64,000 bases of DNA from Alviniconcha marisindica. Taxonomy: Eukaryota > Mollusca > Gastropoda > Provannidae. The notes below the pieces were generated by a model, which was not told where the DNA came from, did not search any database, and saw only the letters and a program-made list of their open reading frames with translations. Location: assembly GCA_018857735.1 (NCBI GenBank), contig JABMCL010003210.1:85001-149000 (forward strand), read 5' to 3'. The position numbers were made by a program, and so were the translations under genes. Shown one piece after another: positions 35,544-47,035 of this stretch. How positions within the stretch are numbered: position 1 is the first letter of the stretch; every line of letters begins with the position of its first letter.

Positions 35544-35798
35544 ATGAGTCTCCACCACAAATTCGGTGTCGTAGTTCCTTTGAGGAGCAACTGTTTGCGG
35601 AGACCCAGCGGTCTGTCTACGACCCCCTCAACTTCGTCCTTTCACAGGCCGATAATTCTGGCATTGTGTCCTTGACCTTCTCTGTCAACCCTTTGATCAT
35701 TGATCGCTACACTATTGGTGAAACTTACACCATCAAGATTGATGCCGCTGACCCTTCCGGCAACACTGACACATGTCTTGTACAGGTCAAGGTCACAG
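35544..35798 (+). CDS. Exon 23: HYR domain 2
   Basis: Acceptor tttcttacag, donor gtaggt, phase 1 and 1. It begins DESPPQIRCRSSFEEQLFAE and ends AADPSGNTDTCLVQVKVT, again the HYR frame (D.SPP...C ... A.D.SGN...C.V.V.V). Two HYRs in tandem between sushi modules is the SVEP1 arrangement. Confidence 0.92.
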
Positions 35799-36054
35799 GT
35801 AGGTCATTCTGATTGATGACCAGTCCATTGCTTGCAGACTGAACAGTCCATTGTCTTCCCTCGTTATCACACGTGCACCCCCCCCCCCCCCCACCAGACC
35901 ATCCACTCTGCTCTGGAATTTTCCACACTCTCCTGCCCTTTTGTCCATCATTGACAATCAAATGCCCCCTCCCTTTCTGCAGACCACCCCACCCCACCCT
36001 CCTTGCCTTGCCCCCCTCCCCCATCCCTTCCTGCCTCTCAGTGCTTCTGCAGTT

Positions 36055-36541
36055 TAAACTTAGTTTATCATTCATTCTTCTCTCTAAACACAGCTTATAT
36101 AGCACTATTCTCTGCTCATGAGCAGACTCACTGCGCTCTTTTGCATGTGATTCTGACTGAGTGACTGTAGCCTTTTTAATATCCACCAAAGCGGTGTACT
36201 CACAGCACTCTTTGGTTGTTGCATGGCTGGTTCCATGTGAAGCTGCTGCCATCTTGGCACAAGTGCTGTGTACACCATTCAACTATGCACCAGTTTACAG
36301 TATCACTTCTTTCAAAGCCATAGGTATAGGGTGCATGTGTGTTAAGCTGTAAGCTGCCACCTACACTTTCGGCAGAATGACTGGGATCTTTTATGTGCTA
36401 CTGCAGTAACATGGGGTGGAGCAGATACCGAAATAAGAATCAGCACAGAAAGTTGATCCTGCCAGTCCTGTGAGGACTCGAACCCCAGGACCTATCAATC
36501 ATGAGTCCAATGCTCTAACCACTGAGCTATTCCCGCTCCCA
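36055..36541 (-). mobile_element. tRNA-derived SINE (minus strand)
   Basis: Read on the minus strand from 36541 it starts with a tRNA-like head: TAGCTCAGTGG (A box), ggactcatgattga, GGTTCGAGTCC (B box). A body follows with agatcccagtcattctgccg and a 3' part with gctcatgagcagagaatagt and gctatataagctg. It is not an intact tRNA gene, since the anticodon arm is irregular and the sequence runs straight into SINE body. Confidence 0.75.
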
Positions 36542-36784
36542 GACAGATAGTGGCAGACAGATATTGAAATAGTTTAGATCAGTTATGAATAGATATGAAA
36601 GTGAGATAGAAGTGTGGTGTTTTCTTTCCTGATCAAACTATTGTTGTCATTGTTTTTGTCAAGCACATTAATGTGGGACGTTTATTCAGAAACATCCATC
36701 CATCTTTACAACAGTATACTTTTTGCTCATTCATTCATGTGTCTTTGTATGATTAATTTTTTCACGTGTTCATCCTGCACTATA

Positions 36785-37110
36785 AGTAAGTAAATAAACA
36801 TGGTGCATAACGTCCACAGAAACCATAAGGCTTATTAGGGAGGGGGAGAAAGGCTGGGGGGGGGGGGGGGGTATGGAGGTGGGGGAGAGGGAGATTATAT
36901 ATCTATTGCTACACTGTCACCACCAGAATGACTTTTGCATTAAGATGGGCAGCAACGAGAGCCATTTTAATGTTTCGTTAATTGTGAGGGACAAAGTCAC
37001 AAGACAGTGTTCACAACCCCAACTTTTGAAGTGAAAAGGAGAGCCGAAGCAGGTTCAAACTGAGGTCCCTCTGCTTACCAGCCTAACGCATTACCACTAG
37101 GCCAAACTGG
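36785..37110 (-). mobile_element. Second tRNA-like SINE with element B tail (minus strand)
   Basis: Minus strand from 37110: GGCCTAGTGG (A box-like), gcgttaggctggtaagcaga, AGTTTGAACC (B box-like). At its far end, 36800-36850 inverted matches element B (ctaataagcc, tttctgtggacgtt). A G run at 36857-36875 lies inside. It suggests element B is the 3' part of a tRNA-headed SINE. Confidence 0.6.
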
Positions 37111-37175
37111 CTCACGATCCTGCACTATACAGACCAAACCACTGTTATGTGTTCTGCCCATCCCTCAAGTGTGAA

Positions 37176-38052
<877 letters not shown>

Positions 38053-38247
38053 CCCCGCAGTGCGTACCATGGAGCTTGCATGTGGACAATGGGGCTGTGA
38101 CTTGTTACCAGCAGAACACTGGTGGCTATCGTTGTGATGTGACCTGCAACAGTGGCTACAAGTTCCACGAGAATCCCGACACCAGCGTCATCAGTCTTTC
38201 CTGTGCCAGTGGGAGTGACTGGGATCGCGCTAAACCCACTTGTACCT
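38053..38247 (+). CDS. Exon 24: sushi module 9
   Basis: The acceptor gtgtgtgcag lies at the end of an 870-base compound (GT)n tract with no pyrimidine run; donor gtaagt; phase 1 and 1. It reads PQCVPWSLHVDNGAVTCYQQ, then YRCDVTCNSGYKFHEN, LSCASGSDWDRAKPTC. It is a sushi with an extra cysteine pair. Seven decayed copies of its acceptor plus opening bases are scattered through the preceding GT tract. Confidence 0.9.
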
Positions 38248-38384
38248 GTAAGTATCAGCTTCTGTGGGAGTGGATGTGAACTTGAAACTGTACTCTGGTC
38301 CTTGAACTGTTTTTGTTGTCATTATATTTTCTGTTGGGCTGGAGGAAGCATTTGTTATGTTGTGTTTTGTGTGTCATGCTGTTG

Positions 38385-38645
38385 TGTCAGTGGGGAACGT
38401 TACCATGGGACGTGCAGGCCACTTTCCCTAGGGAAGCCAGCTGCAGCAGCCTCACTGCCCACCCCTGAGCTACCCCCAGTATGGATGGAGTTTCTGACGC
38501 ATCTTCCCACTATAGTTTCTGCCACTGTGGGATCTTCAATGTGCACAAGCCAGTGGCACACAGGACCTCAATTGTTCATCTCCTCCAAAGGGCTGGACAC
38601 TGTGTCCACCAACCTTAGACGAAGGATAAGGTCAGGAAGTTACTG
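38385..38645. repeat. Probable SINE-derived segment in intron 24
   Basis: Non-exonic sequence with caagccagtggcacacagga, cctcaattgttcatctcc, gctggacactgtgtccacca, resembling the tail of mollusc SINEs that end in a cacacgggacctcggttt-like motif. The open frame it forms has no domain. Confidence 0.4.
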
Positions 38646-38743
38646 TGTCTGCAGTTTCTTGATCTGTTGCTGAGTGTCTGAGCTACTCAGCCATGCCTCC
38701 TCAATGTTGGTGAATGCATTGCATTTTCTTTTCTTTTTTGTAG

Positions 38744-38964
38744 CCTACTATGACACAAACTATCGCACTGCCTTCCAAATGGACTATCGCACCCTGGTCT
38801 CTCCGTCCATTACCTGTCAGTCCAACTACATTGCTCAGCTGAACGCCAACCTGGCCTCTGTCGCCAATGCCCTTACCTCCCTGTGTGCCAGCATTACTCC
38901 GACCGTTACCGTCTCACCTGCCGCTAATATCAACCCTGTGGCTGTAGTCACCTACAGTGATGGT
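38744..38964 (+). CDS. Exon 25: unassigned extracellular segment, part 1
   Basis: Acceptor cttttttgtag, donor gtaagt, phase 1 in and 0 out. It reads YYDTNYRTAFQMDYRTLVSP, then SNYIAQLNANLASVANALTS and ends VVTYSDG. I do not recognise the fold. The hydrophobic spacing suggests a helix (residues ~30-48). In SVEP1 a comparable unnamed segment lies between the last early sushi and the GCC repeats, which is where this lies. The phase agrees with exon 26. Confidence 0.8.
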
Positions 38965-40114
38965 GTAAGTATTATTACTACACTCTGCACGTTTTGTTGT
39001 TGTTGTTGTTGTTGATTAATTTACCAAATTTGACTCTACTGCTGTATTGCAAAAGAACACATCATCCCATAGATGGTATACATCTTTTGGTGACAGGTGA
39101 CTGGTTGAACAGCAGTTGTTAAAGCCTTTGGTGACCAGTACTTCCTTAAAGCATGGGTGAAACCAAGTTCAAAGCAAATCATTATGAATGTTCAGAGGAG
39201 CCATGAAACAGTGATCAGTGGTTTGTGAAAAATGTTATCACCTATCTAGAACTGGTAGAAGTAGCCAAAGAAGACCTAGGTAGTAACAGATCCAAGAAAA
39301 TGTTGCTTTAACAATATATGAAATTACTGTTTTAAAGACAAAGAGAATTGAAATATACAGATAAAACCAAATGATGGTCAGGCTGCTCAGAAACTTCATT
39401 CACAAAAGAACACACGTTAATTTGTGCTAACGTTCCCCTGACAACAACATGGTACTAGTTCACATCAGTTGTGCACCTTTCTGGACGTTGCAATGTTCAA
39501 CCAGTCAGTACTTAAACCATAGCGAGGAATAAACAGCTGTTGTAGCAACACATTGTGAGGCTTTGAAATGACATGTCATCAGCTTTGACACTACTGCCGT
39601 ATTGCAAAAGAACACATCATCCCACATAGGGTTTACGTCTTTTGGTAGGACTGTGTCATTGGAGAATAAGCACAAAGGTTTTCAGGAAATGTTTATTCAA
39701 AGTGTATAACTATAGGGGCAATGCAGTTTTAACTGTGTGTACCAGGACAAAAAATATTACATGATTAAGACATAATAAAATATGATTAGCATTAAGAATG
39801 TGACAGAGAGTGAATGGTTGTTAAACTACCACAGTATGTAGAGCACCTGGATCACCTTTTAATGTGAAAAAGTCTGTGAAGAATGGTACCATTTGGATCT
39901 TTTTCTAATATACAAGACCTTGTGGATAAACATACGAGCTGGGTCACTTTCTGATATAAAAGACTTAGTTGATAAATGTACTGACTGGTAAATGTTTCTG
40001 TTAGGAGGCTGTAGTGTTGATGAGCACAGCCACTTTGTCATAATCAGTTCCCTGTACAACTAAAACAGATCAGTGACTACAGAGCACCGTTTGATACGTT
40101 TGTTGTGCCTGTAG
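38965..40114. other. Intron 25: dispersed duplications only
   Basis: A 60-base direct repeat pair lies at about 39035-39100 and 39590-39650 (attgcaaaagaacacatcat, cttttggt). A second tandem pair lies at 39885-39990 (tctaatatacaagaccttgtggat-like). No exon; phase 0 joins directly. Confidence 0.6.
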
Positions 40115-40367
40115 ATTTATGCCACCATCCGCCTTGACTTGAGCTCCAACCCCAGCAGCGAAGCAGCAATCAGCCAGTGTGCCGGCATCATCACCTCGGC
40201 CTTCACCTCTGTCAGCAGCAGTCTGAATGCAATCAAGAGGCTGAACTCTGAGAACAACTGTGCGTCGTCTGAGACTGTGACCTACAGGAGCACCCTGCAG
40301 AACTCTGTCAACTGTCAGAACAACCAGGAAAGCCGGGTGGATCCGACCACTGGCTCTTTCCAGTGCT
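40115..40367 (+). CDS. Exon 26: unassigned extracellular segment, part 2
   Basis: Acceptor tgcctgtag, donor gtgagt, phase 0 in and 1 out. It begins IYATIRLDLSSNPSSEAAIS, has SSSLNAIKRLNSENNCASSE and ends GSFQC. With exon 25 it makes about 158 residues with six cysteines and a likely helical core. No family recognised. It leads into the first GCC module through the shared T|TG codon. Confidence 0.82.
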
Positions 40368-40934
40368 GTGAGTGTTGTGTGCTCATGGATGTAGCTTGCT
40401 GCAAGTAATACACAGTATAGTCGCTGTGGCTCATGGTAGTGCTGTGTTCCAGGTTCCACTCTTGGTTTTATGTTACAAAAAGATTTTTGTTGTTGTTGTT
40501 GTTACTCTGACACTTGGATTTTGATTTTTGGCAGACAACTACCAGTATGGTACATAATCATGGAGTTGGTTTAGTAATGTGATCAAACTGCAGGGTTGTA
40601 AATGTAGCCCTTGATCTGACAGGTCAGATTGCACCAGGTTTAGCTTGGCATTTCTCTTGAGTGCAGGGGCCAAGTGAGTTATCTGCAGTGTGGTGTTTAC
40701 AGTTATGCCTCCTGGGTTGTGATTAGTCTTGATGGAGTACCGATTTCACCCCTGACCGTTTCCCTGATGGTGTCCACAATGTGGTGTGATTGCTTCAGAT
40801 GGAGTACTGATTTCTGTTTCCCTGATGGTGTCCACAGTGTGGTGTGTAGCATTATAATTAATTAATCCCTGGATTGCGATTGTTCCTGATGGAGTGCTGA
40901 TTTCCCCCAATCTTCCCCACTGACTTTGTGGTGT

Positions 40935-41765
40935 CAGTGGGGCAGCCACTACAACCATGGTGGTGTCAGTGGGGCAGCCACTACAACCATGGTGATGTCA
41001 GTGGGGCATCCACTACAACCATGGTGGTGTCAGTGGGGCAGCCACTACAACCATGGTGATGTCAGTGGGGCAGCCACTACAACCATGGTGGTGTCAGTGG
41101 GGCAGCCACCACAACCATGGTGGTGTCAGTGGGGCAGCCACCACAACCATGGTGATGTCAGTGGGGCAGCCACTACAACCATGGTGATGTCAGTGGGGCA
41201 GCCACTACAACCATGGTGTCGGTGGGGCAGCCACTACAACCATGGTGATGTCAGTGGGGCAGCCACTACAACCATGGTGTCAGTGGGGCAGCCACTACAA
41301 CCATGGTGTCAGTGGGGCAGCCACTACAACCATTGTGATGTCAGTGGGGCAGCCACTACAACCATGGTGATGTCAGTGGGGCAGCCACTACAACCATGGT
41401 GGTGTCAGTGGGGCAGCCACTACAACCATTGTGATGTCAGTGGGGCAGCCACTACAACCATGATGTCAGTGGGGCAGCCACTACAACCTTGGTGTCAGTG
41501 GGGCAGCCACTACAACCATGGTGATGTCAGTGGGGCAGCCACTACAACCATGGTGGTGTCAGTGGGGCAGCCACTACAACCATGGTGATGTCAGTGGGGC
41601 AGCCACTACAACCATGGTGTCAGTGGGGCAGCCACTACAACCATGGTGTCAGTGGGGCAGCCACTACAACCATGGTGATGTCAGTGGGGCAGCCACTACA
41701 ACCATGGTGTCAGTGGGGCAGCCACTACAACCATGGTGATGTCAGTGGGGCAGCCACTACAACGT
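40935..41765. repeat. 29/32-bp minisatellite in intron 26
   Basis: About 27 units of gtgatgtcagtggggcagcc+actacaaccatg, in 32-bp and 29-bp forms differing by loss of three bases. Frames stay open for over 200 codons as an artefact. Each unit holds gtcag|tgg, which loosely resembles the exon 27 acceptor ttcag|tgg. Confidence 0.92.
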
Positions 41766-42097
41766 TGATGGGCTGAAGTGGTGTTTTTTCTCTTGTCTGA
41801 CTTCAGGGTCACAGTGGAATGAGTTCATTGCAGTTTTCTTCTTCTTCAGATCATCAGTTTTTGTAAATGATGACAGCCAAAGCTTTTTCATTAATGTTAG
41901 TATATTGCATTATTGCTTGTGATTTCAGTCACACGCATCAGAATACCACACAAAATATTTTTCCTTCACAGTGCTTCATGTGGATACATGTCTGATTTTA
42001 GTGCCACCCATATGTGCTGACTACATGCAGTTTGTTGCTTGGAGAGATTCCAGTGCCTATCCATGGTTGTGCTGTATTTGCATGTGTGTGATTTCAG

Positions 42098-42253
42098 TGG
42101 CATGCCCGCCTGGTTACACAAGCTCCTTAGGTTCCAAATGCGCAGCATGCAGTGTGGGGTCATACTTCGACAGCACCACAGGGTCATGTCAGTTCTGTCC
42201 TTCCGGTACTCGATCCCAGAAACTGGCTGCTCGCAATGTTGATGACTGTTATT
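42098..42253 (+). CDS. Exon 27: GCC2/GCC3 (ephrin-receptor-like) module 1
   Basis: Acceptor gatttcag, donor gtgagt, phase 1 and 1. It reads ACPPGYTSSLGSKCAACSVG, then SYFDSTTGSCQFCPSGTRSQ and NVDDC. The CPPGY...G..C..C..G.Y....G...C..CP.G pattern is the GCC2/GCC3 repeat found in SVEP1, SCUBE and related proteins. Confidence 0.92.
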
Positions 42254-42539
42254 GTGAGTACAAGCCTCCTTTTTCTCTCTTTGCTTTTGATGCAACAACA
42301 TAGAAGTGTACATTCTTTTGAACAAATGCACTTGCATTTTCTTTTGTACTGTGTTTTGGGTCTTTTTGTGAATGTTCTCACCATTTGTCTACAGGATGTT
42401 GTACAAAGAATTTGAACCAGAGAAACTGCTGGAGTACTATTGTGAGGTAGTGTGTGAAGAGTCACAGCACTGGAAAGAGGCATGCTGCTCCAATATTCAT
42501 TTGAAATCTGTTTAAGTGCACTTACAGCTACATGTTACT

Positions 42540-42961
42540 GGTACAGCCCATGCAGTGTGAACTGTTTCAGTGCACCGTTCTTACAGCCACATATCAGTTT
42601 CAGGCCATGCAGTGTGGACTGTTTCAGTGCACCGTTCTTACAGCCACATATCAGTTTCAGGCCATGTAGCATGAACTGTTTCAGTGCACCGTTCTTACAG
42701 CCACATATCAGTTTCAGGCCATGTAGCGTGAACTGTTTCAGTACACTGTTGCTACAGCTACTGTTCAAGTTAGGTGTGATGCATGAACTGTTTCAGTGCA
42801 CTGTTGCTACAGCTACTGTTCAAGTTAGGTGTGATGCATGAACTGTTTCAGTGCACTGTTGCTACAGCTACTGTTCAAGTAAGGTGTGATGCATGAACTG
42901 TTTCAGTGCACTGTTGCTACAGCTACAGTTCAAATAATGTGTGATGTATGAACTGTTTCAG
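42540..42961 (+). repeat. 55/57-bp array carrying the exon 28 acceptor and exon start
   Basis: Seven units (AG at 42570, 42627, 42684, 42741, 42796, 42851, 42906) precede the true acceptor at 42961. Each has gaactgtttcag|tgcactgt, and later units keep about 33 exon-like bases (tgctacagctactgttcaag against true ctatggctacatctcaag). Spacing is 57 bp in the first three intervals, then 55. Confidence 0.92.
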
Positions 42962-43117
42962 TGCACTGTCCCTATGGCTACATCTCAAGTACAGGCGAGG
43001 CACCCTGTGTACCTTGTGCAGAAATCACATACTCGTTGAACCGTACCTACTGTGCTCCATGCTCACCTGGTCTCTTCACGCGTGGTGACGCTCAGGGCTA
43101 CTCTGCCAACTGCAGAA
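42962..43117 (+). CDS. Exon 28: GCC2/GCC3 module 2
   Basis: Acceptor actgtttcag, donor gtgagt, phase 1 and 1; same length (156) as exon 27. It reads HCPYGYISSTGEAPCVPCAE, then YCAPCSPGLFTRGDAQGYSA and NC. It is preceded by seven tandem copies of its acceptor and about 33 bases of its start (42540-42961). Confidence 0.9.
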
Positions 43118-43149
43118 GTGAGTCGGTAACTAGTGTGGCTATGTATCTG

Positions 43150-43430
43150 CAGTTTGTTGCTGTGTTTGTGCAGGTGCATGTTAGGTAGACACCCACTGTT
43201 ATAGTAGATTTGTTGTGCATGTCTATGTCAGTCACTTGTTGCTGTGTTTGTGTCGGTGTGTGTCAGGCAGTTATCAGTCACTGGTTGTGTTTGTGCAGGT
43301 GTGTGTCAGGCAGTTATTAATCACTGGTTATGTTTGTGCAGGTGTGTGTCAGGCAGTTATTAGTAACTTGTTGCTGTGTTTGTACAGGTGCATGTCAGTC
43401 AGTTATCAGTCACTGGTTGTGTTTGTACAG
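43150..43430 (+). repeat. 43-46 bp array carrying the exon 29 acceptor
   Basis: About five units (AG near 43174, 43298, 43341, 43387; one with a mutated AG near 43253) precede the true AG at 43430. Each carries gtgtttgtgcag|gtgtgtgtcaggcag, mirroring the exon start gtgcgtgtcaggcaggc. Confidence 0.88.
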
Positions 43431-43598
43431 GTGCGTGTCAGGCAGGCACCTACTCCTTTGACGGCCTCAGCCCCTGTACACAGTGTCCTCTGGGTTTCTT
43501 CCAGCCACAGGCTGGCACCAGCACATGTGCAGAATGCTCCAGTGACCAGACTACCCTGGCCCGTGGTGCCACCTCTGCCAACGACTGTGTTGACGCTG
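43431..43598 (+). CDS. Exon 29: GCC2/GCC3 module 3
   Basis: Acceptor gtttgtacag, donor gtcagt, phase 1 and 1. It reads ACQAGTYSFDGLSPCTQCPL, then GFFQPQAGTSTCAECSSDQT and NDC. It is preceded by about five 43-46 bp repeat units that copy its acceptor region. It closes the three-module GCC block. Confidence 0.92.
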
Positions 43599-43624
43599 GT
43601 CAGTACCACATCATCCCCCTCCCC

Positions 43625-43770
43625 CCTGTATTTTTACCATGCAACAGTACCTCACCAATTGATTCATCTTTATCATGCAACAGTACCTCACCAATTGATT
43701 CATCTTTACCATGCAACAGTACCTCACCAATTGATTCATCTTTACCATGCAACAGTATCTCACCGACTGA
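43625..43770. repeat. 36-bp tandem repeat after exon 29
   Basis: Four units of taccatgcaacagtacctca+ccaattgattcatctt. Non-coding. Confidence 0.85.
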
Positions 43771-43889
43771 TTCAAAAATCTTCATGTCTGGCATGCTAAA
43801 GTTTTGCTTTTGCAATGCACCACTAGAAAGATGCAATGTTTGTGATTACTTTTTAGGGTCAGTCTTTGGAGTATGTTGACGTGTTTCAG

Positions 43890-43973
43890 CTTCAATAAAG
43901 TGCAGTCCCAACCCCTGTTTTGATGGTACCTGTGTGATCACCAACCATGAGTACCGCTGTCTCTGCTCTTCAG
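43890..43973 (+). CDS. Exon 30: EGF 3, first five cysteines
   Basis: Acceptor gtgtttcag, donor gtactg, phase 1 and 1. It reads IKCSPNPCFDGTCVITNHEY and RCLCSS. The EGF is cut after the fifth cysteine, and GYTGRNC comes from exon 31. A 2 kb intron holding a LINE remnant separates the two. A short exon, supported by phase and by completion of the EGF. Confidence 0.85.
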
Positions 43974-44213
43974 GTACTGTTCTGTCTGCACAGTTTGTCC
44001 ATTGTCTTCACCTGTGTGTCTATGATCACTTATGTGCATGTGTGTGTGTGTATGTGCGTTCATGTGTGTGTGTGTATGTATGTGTGTGTGTAGGGGTGGG
44101 TGGGGGGGGTATGTGTGTGTTTCATGGTTACCTGCTCTGTATTTTCCATGCGGAGTTTAGATAGTTTTCATGCAACCAAGCTGTCATGCCCAGCAGACTA
44201 ATTAACCTCTGAC

Positions 44214-45200
44214 ATGGTTGTACTTCACATGGTTTTCTTATACAAAAGCTTCACCTGTAGCATACATGGCCTTTTTCTTAAAAGACTTATGTTCTTCGAT
44301 TTTTCCAGTGCCTTTAACACAATACAGCCACATTTACTTGTTCAAAAACTTTTAAACATGAAACTACTGTCATCCATTATTTCATGGATCTTTGACTATC
44401 TTACAAGTAGACTTCAATATGTAAGACTAAATGGATTACTGTCATCTGCTATTAGAACAAACACTGATGCACCTCAAGGTACAGTTTTAGCACCCTTTTT
44501 GTTTGCGCTGTATACAGCTGACTGTAGAAGCACTGATGAGTCATGTCCTGTAGTAAACTTTGCTGATGATACAGAACTGGTTTGAAAAATTAGTAATGAT
44601 GAAGATGCACTATACCACAAGCAGACTGAAAACTATGTGAATTGGTGTGATAAACATTACTTGTATTTGAATGTTTCCAAAATGAAAGAGATGTGCATTG
44701 ATTTTAGGAAGAATCAAAGATGCCCCAAACCAGTCTACATTAAAGGAGAAGCTGTGGAGAGAGTAGATACATATAAGTACTTAGGTGTGGTTTTTGATAG
44801 TAAATTGAACTGGAAAGCGAACATCAACTCTGTGCTGAAAAAAGTGAACTCGAGAATGTATTGCATGAGAAAGCTGAGATCATTTGGAGTAAATTCAGAT
44901 ATGCTAGTAACTTTTTATAATGCTGTAATATGTAGTATTATTATGTTTGGTTCTGTCTATTGGGGTGGGAATATTTCAAAATTAGATAGAGGGAGGTTGG
45001 AAAAGATTGTAAAAATAAGCAGGTCATGTGGACAGTTTTAAAACTTTACACAAAAAGAGACTGTACAAAAAACTAAAGCAAATATTAAATGACCCTACAC
45101 ACCCAATGAGACACTACTTTGATAGCAGACATAGCAACAGGAGTGCACAATTTTTACTTCCGAGAACAATCACAAAATGTTATAAAGCCTCGTTTTAACC
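44214..45200 (+). pseudogene. LINE reverse transcriptase remnant (CR1/Rex1-like), C-terminal part
   Basis: The frame carries DFSSAFNTI, then PQGTVLAPFLFALYTAD and FADDTEL, the RT palm motifs of non-LTR retrotransposons, then YKYLGVVFDSKLNWKANI of the thumb region. It is truncated at the 5' end, has an in-frame TGA at 44582 straight after FADDTELV, and shifts frame near 45030; the C-terminal HPMRHYFDSRHSN and LLPRTITK continue in another frame to a stop near 45198. Not functional. It lies in intron 30, in the gene's orientation. Confidence 0.88.
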
Positions 45201-45580
45201 CCTGGCTCTGTGAGTTTTTAATGAAAATTATACAAGTCATTAGCTAAGTGTGCACATGCGTCAAGACATCTGTTGAGGATGATAGCTTTCTAAGGGAAGG
45301 TTGGGGATGTGCGAAACTAATGATTTTTAATTAATTTGAGAGTTTTTACGTTTTGGTTTGACAGACAAAGCATTATTCCAGGAAATTTTGGGTTTGCTGT
45401 TAGTGTAATGCAGATTGAGAGAAAGGGGGCGTATGTCTAAAAGTGTGTATGTGCGTGTGTTTCATGACTTAGAATTATTGAGATATGTTCTTTGTTGTGC
45501 GATCGAATGACAGCTTTAATTTCCCGCTGGGATGAATAAAGTATATTGTTATTCTTATTGTTGTTATTGTTTTATTGTAT
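45201..45580 (+). mobile_element. LINE 3' UTR and (TTATTG)n-type tail
   Basis: Follows the RT remnant and matches the solo 3' end at 3318-3660 over about 340 bases, ending in gggatgaataaagtatattg and TTATTG-like repeats, the usual 3' end form of Rex1/CR1 elements. Confidence 0.85.
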
Positions 45581-45809
45581 TGCACAAATTACACAAACCA
45601 GTTTAGACAGGTTTTCTAAACCAGTTTAGAAAGATGATGTGCATTTGTACAGTTACTGGGTGTATTAAAGATGTTCTGCATTGATGTTGTCACTGGGTGC
45701 ATTAAAGGTGTTCTGTTTTGTTCAGTAACTGGGTTTGTTGGGGTGTAGAAAGCACAGTAAATCAGCTTATGGTTTCACACACTTGCTTTGTGTGTTAAGG
45801 ATAGGTTTT

Positions 45810-46015
45810 GTACACTGACTGTTTTCTACATGTGTACTTTTTACAGGCTGTAATGACTCTTTTCATAGGTGTAACTGTTTTCTACATGTGTACTTTTTAC
45901 AGGCTGTAATGACTCTTTTCATAGGTGTAACTGTTTTCTACATGTGTACTTTTTACAGGCTGTAATGACTCTTTTCATCAGGTGTAACTGTTTTCTACGT
46001 GTGTACTTTTGACAG
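45810..46015 (+). repeat. 56-57 bp array carrying the exon 31 acceptor
   Basis: Three units (AG at 45846, 45902, 45958) precede the true AG at 46015: ctacatgtgtactttttaca+ggctgtaatgactc. The true site is cgtgtgtacttttgacag|gctacactggg. Spacing 56, 56, 57. Confidence 0.92.
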
Positions 46016-46129
46016 GCTACACTGGGAGGAACTGTGAGAATCGTATCAGACCATGTGACTCCAACCCCTGTTTTAATGACGCTTTCTGTGTCAACAATGG
46101 TACTGACTATGAGTGCATCTGTACAAAAG
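46016..46129 (+). CDS. Exon 31: EGF 3 end, EGF 4 start
   Basis: Acceptor acttttgacag, donor gtaagt, phase 1 and 1. It reads GYTGRNCENRIRPCDSNPCF, then NDAFCVNNGTDYECICTK. The junction again falls after an EGF's fifth cysteine. The acceptor is duplicated three times upstream in a 56-57 bp array (45810-46015). Confidence 0.92.
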
Positions 46130-47035
46130 GTAAGTGTCTGACTCACTGTGAAAATCAGGTGAATCAATATGATGGTCAGTATTTGGCTGGCTATGAGGCT
46201 GTCCATGGCAGAACTTTAGTGTTGGCTTTTTCTTGGAGATTCTCTAAGTGAAATGTTTCAGACTTTGTATGATAATCTGTGACAGCATAGAAAATTATTA
46301 ATGTTGTTATTCACCTTTACGTTACAAGATGTTTGTATATGTGGTTGTTGGGTAGTATAAAAAGGATGTATTTCTTGCTTTTATAAGATCCAAACACAAA
46401 AAGGTTCAAACGAATGCTTAGCAGTCATTCTGTTTCAGATTCTTACTTTTATATAAAACCTAATGCGGTAAACCCCCTATTTTTCGTATCTTGATGATTT
46501 TAAGGTGCTTAAGTGTTCCTGTTTGGTCTTGCACTTCTAGGTTGTACAGGAAGTCTGGATTATAAGTCTCTGCTTAAGGTACACCAATATAGGTTTAATA
46601 CTTCTGAATATAAGGTGCAAAGTTGTCATCATGAACAGTGATGAGAACAAAGTCAGAACACATGCATGAAGCACAAATAATAACAATAATATTAATGTAC
46701 ATTCATCAGTCACTCATCAACGCCCTGAGTGCCCACATGATACATGTTAACCTAAACACAATGTTCTATGCACATGTAAAGCAAAGTCTTACTAATGCAA
46801 TTCACAAGGGAAACTCGTGTGATATGGGGACATGAAAACATACACTGTGTGGTATGCAACGTTGTTCACTAGGGATGAACAATGCAGGGACCAATCTTCC
46901 TCAGACATTCCAGTGGAAGCAGACAGTGTGTCCATTGATCTGTCTTTGTTTGGAGTCAGTAGGTTTGACAGTGCCAGTTAACAAGAGCATTGTTTTGCAG
47001 TGTTGATAAAAAATGCCTTTGTTCTTTTTTTGCAG
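46130..47035. other. Intron 31, nothing recognised
   Basis: AT-rich intron; no exon, repeat family or RNA signature seen. Confidence 0.5.

Noticed and set aside
36460..36541. Possible tRNA gene on the minus strand
   Set aside because: A and B boxes are present, but the anticodon arm does not pair well and the sequence continues into SINE body. Same reasoning for 37030-37110.
38248..38673. Open frame running on from exon 24 region (GERYHGTCRPLSLGKP)
   Set aside because: Lies after a clear GTAAGT donor and looks like SINE-derived sequence; the next exon at 38744 fits in phase without it.
40926..41776. 220-codon frame of Gly/His/Trp repeats
   Set aside because: Minisatellite of 29/32-bp units in an intron; exons on both sides join without it.
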